Assembly: GCA_946480605.1 (NCBI GenBank)
Contig: CAMLKW010000031.1
Span: forward strand, 1 to 27,304
DNA: 27,304 bases
Direction of reading: 5' to 3'
From: an uncultured Roseateles sp.
GTDB taxonomy: Bacteria > Pseudomonadota > Gammaproteobacteria > Burkholderiales > Burkholderiaceae
Shown: in pieces, positions 15,750 to 25,257 of the stretch
Position numbering within the stretch: position 1 is the first letter of the stretch
Layout of the letters: each line of letters opens with the position of its first letter
Notes under the pieces: model-generated
Databases searched by the model: none
What the model was told of the DNA's origin: nothing
The model's input: the letters and a program-made list of their open reading frames with translations, nothing else
Position numbers and translations under genes: made by a program

Positions 15750-16091
15750 TCAGCGCAGGCGGTCGGTCTCCAGCTGCACGCGGTCCACGGAGCCGTCGGC
15801 GTTGCGCTGCAGGCGCACGCGGCGCATGCCGTCGGGGCTGACCAGCAGCTCGTTGCTCTCGGCGCGCCAGTTTTCCAGCGGCGTCTCGTCCAGCGCGACG
15901 CCCACGCGGCGCACGCCCACGTGGACGCGCAGCGTGCGGCCGTCGTCCAGCAGGTACTCGCCCTGGGCCAGGCGCAGCATCAGCCGGTCCGTGGCGGCCG
16001 GGACGGTGGGTTCTTGGGCACTCGCGGGCGCGGTCAGCGTCATCAGGGCGAGCAGGGCGGCCGACAGGGTGAGCGGTCGCAGATTCTTCAT
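15750..16091 (-). CDS. Small exported protein of unknown function
   Basis: A 113-residue protein with a clear Sec signal peptide (MKNLRPLTLSAALLALMTLTAPASAQ, cleaved around residue 26). The mature part of about 87 residues alternates charged and hydrophobic residues (YLLDDGRTLRVHVGVRRVGVALDE, ELLVSPDGMRRVRLQRNADGSVDRVQLE), suggesting a small beta-rich periplasmic domain. It has no cysteine. I do not recognise a family. The ribosome-binding site AAGGAG is excellent. It converges on the protease gene and follows the cyclase operon on the same strand, with a hairpin in between, so it is probably transcribed independently. Confidence 0.75.
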   Translation of the reverse strand: MKNLRPLTLSAALLALMTLTAPASAQEPTVPAATDRLMLRLAQGEYLLDDGRTLRVHVGVRRVGVALDETPLENWRAESNELLVSPDGMRRVRLQRNADGSVDRVQLETDRLR

Positions 16092-16161
16092 GGTGGGTAC
16101 TCCTTAAAACCCGAGGTCAGTCACCCCGGCACAAACACCAGTGCAAACCCCGTGCCAATCT

Positions 16162-16189
16162 CAAACCCAGAGGCTTCAATGAGGGTTTG
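16162..16189. repeat. Inverted repeat CAAACCC-N14-GGGTTTG
   Basis: Perfect 7-base arms upstream of the small exported protein gene. It could be part of that gene's control region or of the 3' end of the upstream operon. No known site is recognised. Confidence 0.3.
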
Positions 16190-16202
16190 CCCCAGTTTTG
16201 GG

Positions 16203-16233
16203 CCAAAAGCCGGCCGAGGTGCGCCGGTTTTGG
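16203..16233 (-). terminator. Probable terminator of the phosphorelay-cyclase operon
   Basis: On the minus strand CCAAAA-CCGGC pairs with GCCGG-TTTTGG, an 11-base stem with one bulge and an 8-base loop, 30 bases after the stop of the last operon gene. The short T-run is part of the stem. A direct repeat of GTTTTGGGCC flanks the hairpin. Confidence 0.45.
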
Positions 16234-16262
16234 GCCTGGCGCCTCGTCCTGGCGCGGCGCGC

Positions 16263-16886
16263 TCAGGCGGCCGATGGCAGGTCGGCCTGGCGGCGCGACA
16301 CGTCGCGCAACAGCCTCGCCACGATCAGGCGCATGACGTGAAAGCCCAGCTTGGGGTTCTGGAAGTAAAGCAGGGCCATCTCTTCGGCCGTGAGGCTGTA
16401 GACCACGCAATCGGCCGTCGCCTCCAACGTCAGGGTGCGCCGGTTGTCGGGCGCGAACAGGCCGATCTCTCCGACCAGCGCACCCGGCCCCAGCAGCTCG
16501 TCGTACTCCACCAGGCGCAATGCGCCGGAATCCAGGTAGAGCATCTCGGTCGCCGCATCGCCCTGGCGCCACAGCACGGTGCCAGCAGCCACGGTGCGTC
16601 GGTGCATGTGCGGCAACAGCCATTCGGACACCGGCGTGTCGGCGCGGGCGCGCGCGATGGACTGCACCAGCCGGCGCATCTGCAGCGTCTTCTTGATGTT
16701 GATGGGGATCAGCACGCCGTAGAGCAACAGCGTCGGGACCGCCTGCTTCAGCGCGCCATAGGCAACCAGGAAGCAGCAGGCCGTCAGCGCGGCGATGCGC
16801 AGCGGCAGCATGCTCTTCATCAGGTAGCTGGCCAGCATCAGCGCGGCGCCGATCAGCCCGAGGGTGTTGGCGATCAGGTCGGTCAT
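16263..16886 (-). CDS. Membrane-anchored cyclic-nucleotide-binding protein
   Basis: A 207-residue inner-membrane protein. Three hydrophobic segments (about residues 5-23, 28-46 and 48-65) precede a cytoplasmic cNMP-binding domain (about 85-195). The phosphate-binding cassette is well formed: GALVGEIGLFAPDNRRTLTLEA, with E140 for the ribose hydroxyl and R149/R150 for the phosphate. There is no DNA-binding domain, so it is not a Crp-type transcription factor; the layout of three membrane segments plus cNMP domain recalls Popeye-domain proteins. Its ATG overlaps the stop of the nucleotide cyclase by four bases, so enzyme and sensor are made together. I infer that it senses the cyclase product at the membrane. 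Its output is unknown. Confidence 0.85.
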   Translation of the reverse strand: MTDLIANTLGLIGAALMLASYLMKSMLPLRIAALTACCFLVAYGALKQAVPTLLLYGVLIPINIKKTLQMRRLVQSIARARADTPVSEWLLPHMHRRTVAAGTVLWRQGDAATEMLYLDSGALRLVEYDELLGPGALVGEIGLFAPDNRRTLTLEATADCVVYSLTAEEMALLYFQNPKLGFHVMRLIVARLLRDVSRRQADLPSAA

Positions 16887-17959
16887 GGCTTGGGCTCCGG
16901 GGAAGACGGCTGCAATCCGGGCAGGGCCAGTGCAAACACCTCGACGGCCTGGCTCTTGCCCTTGAAATGGGTGGGGCCGACGGCCTCGCTCGGCAGCACG
17001 CCGGCCAGCTGGGCCTGGGTGGCCGCGTCGAACAGCACCGCGTGGCCACAGACCTTGGTGTGAGCCTCCAGCCGGGCGGCGACGTTGACCGTGTCGCCGA
17101 TGCAGGTGTAGGTGGCGCGCTGGCGCGTGCCGGTGTAGCCGGCGACGACGTCGCCGCTGGCGACACCGACGCCGATGCGTATCTCGGGCCGGCCGGCGGC
17201 CCGCTGTTCGGCGCTGAACTGCGCCACCATCTCGACCATCTCCACCGCAGCCAGCAGCGCGCACTGGCCCGCCGCCGGCAGCGGCTGCGGCGCGCCGAAC
17301 ACGGCCATCAGGCCGTCGCCGATCATCTGGTTGACGACGCCGCCGTGGCCGTTGATGGCCGCGAACATCAGCGTGTAATAGGTGTTCAGCAGCTCGATGA
17401 CTTCCTCGGGCGGGCGCGTCTCGACCAGGCCGGTGAAGCCGCGGATGTCGCAGAACATCACCGTCGCCGCCACCTCGCGGCCACCCAGCGCGAAGCCCTC
17501 GGTCTCCAGGTTCTGCGCCACCTCGCTGGTCGCGAAGCGCCGCACCAGTTCGCGCTGCTGGTCGCGCAGCTTCTTGCGCTCCAGGCTGGCGTTGATGCGC
17601 GCCTTCAGCAGCACCAGGTTGACCGGCTTGTGCAGGTAGTCCTCGGCGCCCAGCTCGACGCAGCGCACCACGGCCTCCATGCCCTCGACGGCCGAGGTGA
17701 CGATGACGGGCAGCTCGCGCAGCTCCGGATGGGCGCGCAGCCGCTCCAGCAGCTCCAGGCCGCTCATGCCGGGCATGTCGATGTCCATCAGCAGCAGGTC
17801 GAAGGCCGCCTGCTGCACGCGCGCCAGCGCCGCCAGGCCGTCCTCGACCATCTCGACCTGATGGCCCAGCAGCTCGACGTGACGGGCCAGCAGCAGGCGG
17901 TTGACCCGGTTGTCTTCGGCCAGCAGGATGCGGGCCGACTTGGCGCGGCGGTCACGCAT
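16883..17959 (-). CDS. Response regulator-class III nucleotide cyclase fusion
   Basis: A 358-residue cytoplasmic protein with an N-terminal receiver (about 8-125; D59 phosphoacceptor in [14 protein letters not shown]111 in HKP), a helical linker (125-160) and a class III adenylate/guanylate cyclase domain (about 163-345). Metal-binding aspartates are D171 (MFCDIRGFT) and D215 ([11 protein letters not shown]); transition-state residues are N292 and R296 ([11 protein letters not shown]). The purine-selecting position, usually Lys in adenylate cyclases, is Q211, with T285 at the partner site, so ATP is likely but not certain. The start at 17959 overlaps the HPt gene by 8 bases. Phosphorylation by the upstream kinase via the HPt protein should control cyclase activity. 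Starts further upstream would only read into the HPt gene. Confidence 0.92.
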   Translation of the reverse strand: MRDRRAKSARILLAEDNRVNRLLLARHVELLGHQVEMVEDGLAALARVQQAAFDLLLMDIDMPGMSGLELLERLRAHPELRELPVIVTSAVEGMEAVVRCVELGAEDYLHKPVNLVLLKARINASLERKKLRDQQRELVRRFATSEVAQNLETEGFALGGREVAATVMFCDIRGFTGLVETRPPEEVIELLNTYYTLMFAAINGHGGVVNQMIGDGLMAVFGAPQPLPAAGQCALLAAVEMVEMVAQFSAEQRAAGRPEIRIGVGVASGDVVAGYTGTRQRATYTCIGDTVNVAARLEAHTKVCGHAVLFDAATQAQLAGVLPSEAVGPTHFKGKSQAVEVFALALPGLQPSSPEPKP

Positions 17960-18313
17960 GGCAGCGCGCCTGCAGCTCGGCCCGCACGGCGTCGAACAGC
18001 AGCGCCAGCGCATCGACGCGCGCACCGGCCGCGGCGCCCAGCTCGGCCAGCGGCGTCTGTTCCAGCGCGCGCGCCGCGTCGGCGAAGGCCAGCGCGCCGA
18101 AGGTGGCGCCGCTGGACTTCAGCGAATGCGCATGGCGCCTGAACACCGCCGCATCGCCGGCCGAGGCGGCCTCGCGCAGCGCCGCCAGGCCCTGCGGCGC
18201 GTCCTGCAGGAAGGAGGCCGCCAGCTCGATGACGAAGTCGGCACCGGCACTGGCCTGCAACTCGGCGAACACCTGCTCATCGATGACCCCCTGCGCCATG
18301 GCACCTCCTGGAT

Positions 18314-18317
<4 letters not shown>
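17952..18317 (-). CDS. Free-standing HPt phosphotransfer protein
   Basis: A 121-residue histidine phosphotransfer protein, a four-helix bundle that carries phosphate between receivers. The active His is H64 in [17 protein letters not shown], a textbook HPt motif. There are no other domains. The ATG at 18317 overlaps the hybrid kinase stop by four bases; a second in-frame ATG at 18299 has an even better AGGAGGTG ribosome-binding site and could be the main start, giving 115 residues. Its place between a hybrid kinase that has receivers but no HPt domain and a receiver-cyclase fusion fits a relay from kinase to HPt to cyclase. Confidence 0.92.
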
Positions 18318-20518
<2,201 letters not shown>

Positions 20519-20573
20519 CAAGCTCTCCCCGGCGTCGCGGCCCTGTTCTTTGCCGCAGGCCGCGAGCGGGCCG

Positions 20574-20579
20574 AGTCTA
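20574..20579 (-). promoter_or_regulatory. Candidate -10 box of the phosphorelay-cyclase operon
   Basis: TAGACT on the minus strand, 55 bases before the hybrid kinase ATG, in the 123-base gap after the DctR-like gene. It implies that the four-gene operon has its own promoter. The gap has no clear terminator for the upstream gene. Confidence 0.4.
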
Positions 20580-20641
20580 GGAGCGCCGCCGGCAGAAAGC
20601 CAGGGCTGCATCGCGTTCGCAACGCCCGCGCAAGCTCAGGT

Positions 20642-21247
20642 TCAGCGTCCCGCCAGCAAGGTGGCCACCTCGGCCGCCGAGCGCACGCCCAGCTTGGCGA
20701 AGACGCGGGCACGGTGGACCTCCACGGTGCGTATGGACACGTGCAGCTCGTCGGCGATGACCTTGTTGAGCTTGCCGGCCGCCACGCGGGCCATGACCTC
20801 GCGCTCGCGCTCGGTCAGGCTGGCCAGCCGCGCGGCGCGCTCGGCGGCCTGGGCGCCCTCGGCCTGCATGGCGGCGTCCACCGCCAGCGCCTGCTCGATG
20901 CGGTCGGCCAGCGCGTTGTCGCTGTAGGGCTTCTCCAGGAAGTCGAACGCCCCCTTCTTCAGCGCCTCGACGACCATGGGGATGTCGCCATGGCCAGTCA
21001 GGAACAGCACCGGGTTGCGCAGCCGCCGCGCCAGCAGCTCGTCATGCAGCCGGGTGCCACTCATGGGTTCCATGCGCACGTCCAGCAGGAAGACGCCGCG
21101 CGGCGCCGGCTCGCGGTCCAGCATCTCCAGCAGGGCAGGGCCGCTGGCGAAGCTGCGCACGCTGAGGCCGCGCGAGCGCATCAGGAAGGCGAGCGCGTCA
21201 CGCACGCCGGGGTCGTCATCGACGAGGTGGACGCTGCCATCAACCAT
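20642..21247 (-). CDS. FixJ/DctR-type response regulator
   Basis: A 201-residue cytoplasmic regulator with a receiver (about 4-120; D10/D11, phosphoacceptor D56 in VFLLDVRMEPMSG, LTGHGD, K in EKPYSD) and a LuxR-type helix-turn-helix (LTEREREVMARVAAGKLNKVIADELHVSIRTVEVHRARVFAKLG). This is the layout of FixJ, TtrR and DctR of Rhodobacter. The ATG at 21247 is preferred because GGGAG lies 7 bases before it; an ATG at 21253 would add two residues. It overlaps the stop of the sensor kinase gene, with which it forms a pair. The neighbouring divergent TRAP solute-binding gene is the likely target. Confidence 0.92.
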   Translation of the reverse strand: MVDGSVHLVDDDPGVRDALAFLMRSRGLSVRSFASGPALLEMLDREPAPRGVFLLDVRMEPMSGTRLHDELLARRLRNPVLFLTGHGDIPMVVEALKKGAFDFLEKPYSDNALADRIEQALAVDAAMQAEGAQAAERAARLASLTEREREVMARVAAGKLNKVIADELHVSIRTVEVHRARVFAKLGVRSAAEVATLLAGR

Positions 21248-23153
21248 GAACATGCTCCCGACTCAAGGGCAGGCTGAAGGAGAACAGCGCGCCGCCCCCC
21301 GCCGCCTCGCTGGCGTCGAGCACGCCCTGGTGGGCCTCGACGATGGAGCGGCAGATGGCCAGGCCCATGCCCATGCCGTCGGCCTTGGTGGAATAGAAGG
21401 GCGCGCACAGCTGCTCGACGCTGCGGCCGGCCAGACCGGGGCCGTTGTCCTGCACGTCCACGCGCACGAAGTCGCCGACGACGCGGCTGCTGACGGTGAT
21501 GCGCCGCCCGCCGTTCTCTTGCGGGCGGGCCTGCAGCGCGTCGGCCGCGTTGCGCACCAGGTTGATGACGACCTGCTCGATCAGCACCGCGTCGGCCAGC
21601 ACCGGCGGCAGGCCGGGCGCCAGCGCCAGCGCCAGCGTGACGCCGCGGCGCTGGCAGTCGCGGCCGAGCAGGTCCAGCGCGGCGCCGATGACGTCGTTGA
21701 GGTCGCAGGGCTCGTGGCGCGGCTCGCGCCGGGTCAGGAACTCGCGGATGCGCGCGACGATGCGGCCCGCGTGCGCGGCCTGCTGGCCCAGGCGCTGCAG
21801 GGCGCCCAGCACCAGCTCGTCCTGCACGCCCATGCGGGCCAGCGAGTTGCTCACGCCGGCGCCATAGCTGGCGATGGCCGTGAGCGGCTGATTCAGCTCG
21901 TGGGCCAGCGTGGACGCCACCTCGCCCAGCATGGTCAGGCGCGCGTTGTGGGCCAGGGTCTCGACCTGGCGGCGCTCGCGCTCCTCCAGCCGCTTGCGCT
22001 CGGTGATGTCGATGATGCTGCCCATCCAGCCGATCTGGCGGCCGGCCGCGTCCACCAGCGGCGACTCGAACACCATCACGTCCACCGGGCGGCCGCTGCT
22101 GTGCTGCCAGCGCGCCTCGAAGCCCTCGCGCGGCGCGTGGCCGGCCAGGCTGCGGCGGTTGCGCTCGGCGAGCTCGTCCAGCGCGTCCGGCGGCCAGTAG
22201 GGCATGGGCGGCAGCAGGCCCACCAGCCGTTCGGCGGGCAGGCCCACCATGTCGCAGAAGGTGCGGTTCACGTAGAGCAGCCGGCCGTCGAAGTCGCGCG
22301 CGCGCAGCGCCACCAGCGCGGAGTCCTCCATCGCCCGGCGCCAGGCGGCCTCGGTGCGCCAGGCGCTTTCGGCACGCTGCACCTGGCGCATCTGCCGGCG
22401 CAGCAGCCAGCTGGCCACGGCGATCAGCGGCAGGAAGCCGGCCACCAGCACCAGCGCCAGCGGGCGCACGCCGTCGGGCACGGGCTCGCGCAGCGTCAGC
22501 TCCAGCGCAGCGTCGGCCAGCGTCGCCTCGGCCAGCGGACTGGCGCGCAGCGGGCCGGTCAGCGCCACGCGGTAGCTGGGCCGCGGCCCCTGCGCGGCGC
22601 GCAGCGGCGACTCGGTGCTGGAGGCGATGACCTGGTCGGCGCTGTCGACCAGCTGCAGGTCGTACTTGCGCGCCAGCCACCAGGGCACGCCGCGCTTGAG
22701 CAGCAGCGCCGGCGCATAGCGCACCACCAACACGCTGTCGTCGGGCGCCACGCGCGCGGTCAGGTGCAGCGAGAGGCCGTCCTCGTAGCGGTTGGCGGCG
22801 GCCTGGCCCGGCACCTCGGCCAGCACGCGGTTGCGCGCGTCCAGCCAGGTGACGGACAGCCACAGCCGCCGCAGCCCGGCATTGGTCTCGGGGTGGGACG
22901 CCAGCAGGGCCTGGCTGGGCGCCTGGCCGGCCAGGGCGGCGGCGAGGTCGCGCAGATGGCCCTGCTCCTCGTCGATGCGGCCGCGCAGCTGGGCCTCGGT
23001 GCTGAGCGCGTCGGAGATCAGCGTCTGCCGCTGCAGCTCCTGCTCCTCGATGCCATTGGCCCGCACCCAGGCCAGCACGCCGCCGACGAAAATGAGCGAC
23101 AGCACCAGCGGCGCCAGCCACAGGCTTCGGGACAGGAGCTCGCGCGGCTTCAT
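21240..23153 (-). CDS. DctS-like PAS sensor histidine kinase
   Basis: A 637-residue inner-membrane kinase. Hydrophobic segments at about residues 11-30 and 230-251 bracket a periplasmic domain of 200 residues. A PAS domain follows (about 270-385, with GRLLYVNRTFCDMVGL and GWMGSIIDITERKRLEE), then HisKA with H418 in LGEVASTLAHELNQPLTAI and an ATPase domain with VINLVRNAADAL, DNGPGLAG and GMGMGLAI. The AHELNQPL motif and overall order match the DctS/FixL/TtrS group. It overlaps the FixJ-type regulator and is divergent from a TRAP solute-binding protein, so sensing the same organic acid or its bound binding protein is a reasonable inference. The ATG at 23153 has a TAGACT hexamer only 9 bases upstream. 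Confidence 0.92.
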   Translation of the reverse strand: MKPRELLSRSLWLAPLVLSLIFVGGVLAWVRANGIEEQELQRQTLISDALSTEAQLRGRIDEEQGHLRDLAAALAGQAPSQALLASHPETNAGLRRLWLSVTWLDARNRVLAEVPGQAAANRYEDGLSLHLTARVAPDDSVLVVRYAPALLLKRGVPWWLARKYDLQLVDSADQVIASSTESPLRAAQGPRPSYRVALTGPLRASPLAEATLADAALELTLREPVPDGVRPLALVLVAGFLPLIAVASWLLRRQMRQVQRAESAWRTEAAWRRAMEDSALVALRARDFDGRLLYVNRTFCDMVGLPAERLVGLLPPMPYWPPDALDELAERNRRSLAGHAPREGFEARWQHSSGRPVDVMVFESPLVDAAGRQIGWMGSIIDITERKRLEERERRQVETLAHNARLTMLGEVASTLAHELNQPLTAIASYGAGVSNSLARMGVQDELVLGALQRLGQQAAHAGRIVARIREFLTRREPRHEPCDLNDVIGAALDLLGRDCQRRGVTLALALAPGLPPVLADAVLIEQVVINLVRNAADALQARPQENGGRRITVSSRVVGDFVRVDVQDNGPGLAGRSVEQLCAPFYSTKADGMGMGLAICRSIVEAHQGVLDASEAAGGGALFSFSLPLSREHVHG

Positions 23154-23162
23154 AAGTGTGCG

Positions 23163-23168
23163 AGTCTA
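23163..23168 (-). promoter_or_regulatory. Candidate -10 box of the DctS/DctR-like operon
   Basis: TAGACT on the minus strand, ending 9 bases before the ATG at 23153, predicting a very short leader and no room for a ribosome-binding site. Confidence 0.42.
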
Positions 23169-23191
23169 AGAAGGCCGGCGGCCACCGACAC

Positions 23192-23205
23192 TGTGGAACT
23201 CCACA
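23192..23205. promoter_or_regulatory. Palindrome TGTGGA-AC-TCCACA, probable DctR-like operator
   Basis: A perfect 6-base inverted repeat with a 2-base spacer in the 119-base gap between the divergent DctS-like and TRAP binding protein genes. It sits 68 bases before the transporter ATG and 39 bases from the kinase ATG. Position and symmetry fit a binding site for the FixJ-type regulator; this is inference. Confidence 0.5.
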
Positions 23206-23272
23206 ACAGGCGCCGCCCCCGGGCGCCCCGAAGATGCCGACCCAGACCAAGACCGCCGCCTGGAGACACCCG

Positions 23273-24271
23273 ATGAGTTCGCGCCGCCGACTGCTCGCCG
23301 CCGCGCTGGGCCTGCCGCTGGGCCTGGCCCGGGCCCAGGCGCCCATCGTCATCAAGTTCAGCCACGTCGTCGCGCCGGACACGCCCAAGGGCAAGGCGGC
23401 CCTGCGCTTCAAGGAGCTGGCCGAGGCCAGGACGGGCGGGCGGGTGCGGGTGGAGGTCTACCCCAACAGCCAGCTCTACAAGGACAAGGAAGAGATGGAG
23501 GCGCTGCAGCTGGGCAGCGTGCAGATGCTGGCGCCGTCGCTGGCCAAGTTCGGGCAGATGGGCGTGCGGGAGTTCGAGGTCTTCGACCTGCCGTTTCTGT
23601 TCCGCGACGACGCCGCCTTCCGCGCCGTCACCGACGGGCCGCTGGGCGCCGAGCTGCTGCGCAAGCTGGAACCCAAGGGCATCAAGGGCCTGGCCTACTG
23701 GGACAACGGCTTCCAGATCATGAGCGCCAACCGGCCGCTGCGCACGGTGGCGGACTTCAAGGGCCTGCGCATGCGCATCCAGTCCAGCAAGGTGCTGGAC
23801 GCGCAGATGCGCGCCCTGGGCGCCATCCCGCAGGTGATGGCCTTCAGCGAGCTGCGCCAGGCGCTGCAGAACGGCCTGGTGGACGGCACCGAGAACGCGC
23901 CCAGCAACCTCTACACGCAGCGCATCCACGAAGTGCAGAAGCACATGACGCTGTCCAACCACGGCCACCTGGCCTATGCGGTCATCGTCAACAAGAAGTT
24001 CTGGGACGGCCTGCCCGGTGACATCCGCGAGCCGCTGGAAGCGGCGCTGAAGGACGCGACCGCGCACGCCAACACCATCGCCGGCAGCGAGAACGCCGCG
24101 GCGCTGCAGGCCATCCGGGCCAGCGGCCGCTGCAGCATCCACACGCCCACGCCGGCCGAGCGGGCCGAGTGGAGGCAGGTGCTGATGCCGGTCCACAAGG
24201 AGATGGAGGCGCGCGTGGGCAAGGCCACCATCGCGGCGGCCTACCGGGCCGTCGGTTTCGTCGCGCCCTGA
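23273..24271 (+). CDS. TRAP transporter solute-binding protein (DctP family)
   Basis: A 332-residue periplasmic protein that would bind an organic anion for a TRAP transporter. The signal peptide begins MSSRRRLLAAALGLPLGLARAQA, with arginines that could direct Tat export, and is cleaved near residue 23. DctP-family marks include VIKFSHVVAPDTPKGKAALRF, the QLYKDKEEMEALQLGSVQM segment, GLRMRIQSSKVL with the carboxylate-binding arginine, and LVDGTENAPSNLY. The ATG at 23273 has GGAGA upstream and begins the signal peptide. No DctQ or DctM permease gene follows; the next gene belongs to nitrogen control. The binding protein therefore either serves a permease encoded elsewhere or acts as a sensory partner of the DctS-like kinase. 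Confidence 0.92.
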   Translation: MSSRRRLLAAALGLPLGLARAQAPIVIKFSHVVAPDTPKGKAALRFKELAEARTGGRVRVEVYPNSQLYKDKEEMEALQLGSVQMLAPSLAKFGQMGVREFEVFDLPFLFRDDAAFRAVTDGPLGAELLRKLEPKGIKGLAYWDNGFQIMSANRPLRTVADFKGLRMRIQSSKVLDAQMRALGAIPQVMAFSELRQALQNGLVDGTENAPSNLYTQRIHEVQKHMTLSNHGHLAYAVIVNKKFWDGLPGDIREPLEAALKDATAHANTIAGSENAAALQAIRASGRCSIHTPTPAERAEWRQVLMPVHKEMEARVGKATIAAAYRAVGFVAP

Positions 24272-24274
24272 CAA

Positions 24275-24289
24275 GGCACGCTATTTGCA
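24275..24289 (+). promoter_or_regulatory. Sigma-54-type promoter of the ANTAR regulator gene
   Basis: GGCACG-CTAT-TTGCA matches the -24/-12 consensus (TGGCACG-N4-TTGCA) at all but the first T, with exact GG-N10-GC spacing. Transcription would begin close to the ATG at 24302. Enhancer sites would lie in the end of the TRAP gene; I did not see a convincing NtrC pair. Confidence 0.65.
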
Positions 24290-24301
24290 CTGCCCTGGGG
24301 C

Positions 24302-24919
24302 ATGAACACGCCCCCCTTTGCCCTGCCCGGCCTGCGCGTGCTGCTGGCCGACGCCGGCCAGCGCCGCAGCCCCGTCATCCGCCTGGAGTTGATCCGCCTG
24401 CGCTGCCAGTTGCTGGACGTGCTGGACCTGGTGGAGCAGCCCGGCGCGCTGGACGAGGCGCTGCGGCGCCAGTCGCCCGAGCTGCTCATCGTCGACTGCG
24501 AGCAACCCGCGCCCGTGCTGCTGGAGCAGCTGGGCGAGGCGCTGCGCCGCCAGCCCCGCCCGGTGCTGCTGTTCGCCGAGCAGATGAGCGCCGCGCAGAT
24601 GCGCGACGCGTTGCAGGCGGGCATCAGCACGCTGCAGCTGGCCGGCCTGCCGCCGCAGCGCCTGGGTGCGCTGCTGCAGCTGGCGCTGGCGCGCTTCGAG
24701 CACGACCAGACCCTGCAGCGCGACCTGCGCCAGACGCAGACGCAGCTCGCCGAGCGCAAGCTGGTGGAGCGTGCGCGCGGCATCCTGATGCGCGAGCAGG
24801 GGCTGGACGAGGAGGCCGCCTTCCAGCGCCTGCGCCAGCTCGCGATGGACGGTGGTCAGACGCTGGCCGCCGTCGCCACCCGCCTCATCGACGCCGACCA
24901 CCTGCTCCGCACCCGTTGA
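24302..24919 (+). CDS. ANTAR-domain antitermination regulator (NasT/AmiR-like)
   Basis: A 205-residue cytoplasmic RNA-binding regulator. The N-terminal part (about 10-130) is a receiver-like domain, but the usual acidic pair is reduced to D17 in RVLLADAGQ, while D65 in LLIVDCEQ is in the phosphoacceptor position, so phosphorylation is doubtful, as in AmiR and NasT. A helical linker leads to the ANTAR domain (about 145-205): LAERKLVERARGILMREQGLDEEAAFQRLRQLAM. It is directly upstream of nitrate-uptake genes whose leader carries two ANTAR-type hexaloop hairpins, which makes a NasT role likely. NasT proteins are normally held inactive by NasS; no cytoplasmic NasS is in the window. It has a sigma-54-like promoter immediately before the start. 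Confidence 0.88.
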   Translation: MNTPPFALPGLRVLLADAGQRRSPVIRLELIRLRCQLLDVLDLVEQPGALDEALRRQSPELLIVDCEQPAPVLLEQLGEALRRQPRPVLLFAEQMSAAQMRDALQAGISTLQLAGLPPQRLGALLQLALARFEHDQTLQRDLRQTQTQLAERKLVERARGILMREQGLDEEAAFQRLRQLAMDGGQTLAAVATRLIDADHLLRTR

Positions 24920-25068
24920 GCGCAGACACGCCGGACTGGGGCGCGCCGCACCAAGCCGCAACAGCCCAGCGCTCCGGAACCCGCACCGCCACGGCGCAAA
25001 ACGCCCATGGCAGCCGCGGCACTGCGCCAAGCGCGTGCAAAACATCACCGGCCGCCGCACGCAAAAGC

Positions 25069-25084
25069 TGGCACGCAATCTGCT
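25069..25084 (+). promoter_or_regulatory. Sigma-54-type promoter of the nitrate transporter operon
   Basis: TGGCACG-CAAT-CTGCT fits the -24/-12 consensus with one mismatch (C for the first T of TTGC) and exact GG-N10-GC spacing. The predicted start near 25095 lies 3 bases before the first ANTAR hairpin, which strongly supports the call. Confidence 0.65.
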
Positions 25085-25097
25085 GAAAAGGGTTCGA

Positions 25098-25170
25098 GGC
25101 CTGCAATGGCGCAGGTCTCTCGGGCCGGCCGGCTGTGAATCGGCCGGCACTTCGGGACAACGGCGTCCGA
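25098..25170 (+). promoter_or_regulatory. ANTAR-responsive leader with two hexaloop hairpins
   Basis: Hairpin 1 has a 7-base stem (25098-25104 with 25111-25117) and loop AATGGC. Hairpin 2 has GGAC/GTCC (25155-25158, 25165-25168), two more pairs beyond a bulged G, and loop AACGGC. Both loops have A at position 1 and G at position 4, the known ANTAR-recognition rule. Between them lies a strong GC hairpin (25124-25131 with 25141-25148). A terminator overlapping hairpin 2 is expected in such leaders, but I see no U-run. The rest of the 338-base gap 24920-25257 holds the promoter and nothing coding. Confidence 0.6.
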
Positions 25171-25257
25171 CCTCCCCCATTGCGCTTTCGCTGCCCGGCA
25201 GCGCGGGCGGAGCACGGCCGCGACGGCGTTGAGCCCAGCATGACTCAGGAGCCCGTG

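Noticed and set aside
25124..25148. Strong GC hairpin in the nitrate leader as the antitermination-controlled terminator
   Set aside because: No U-run follows and it does not overlap the second hexaloop hairpin, so a terminator role cannot be supported; kept only as part of the leader.
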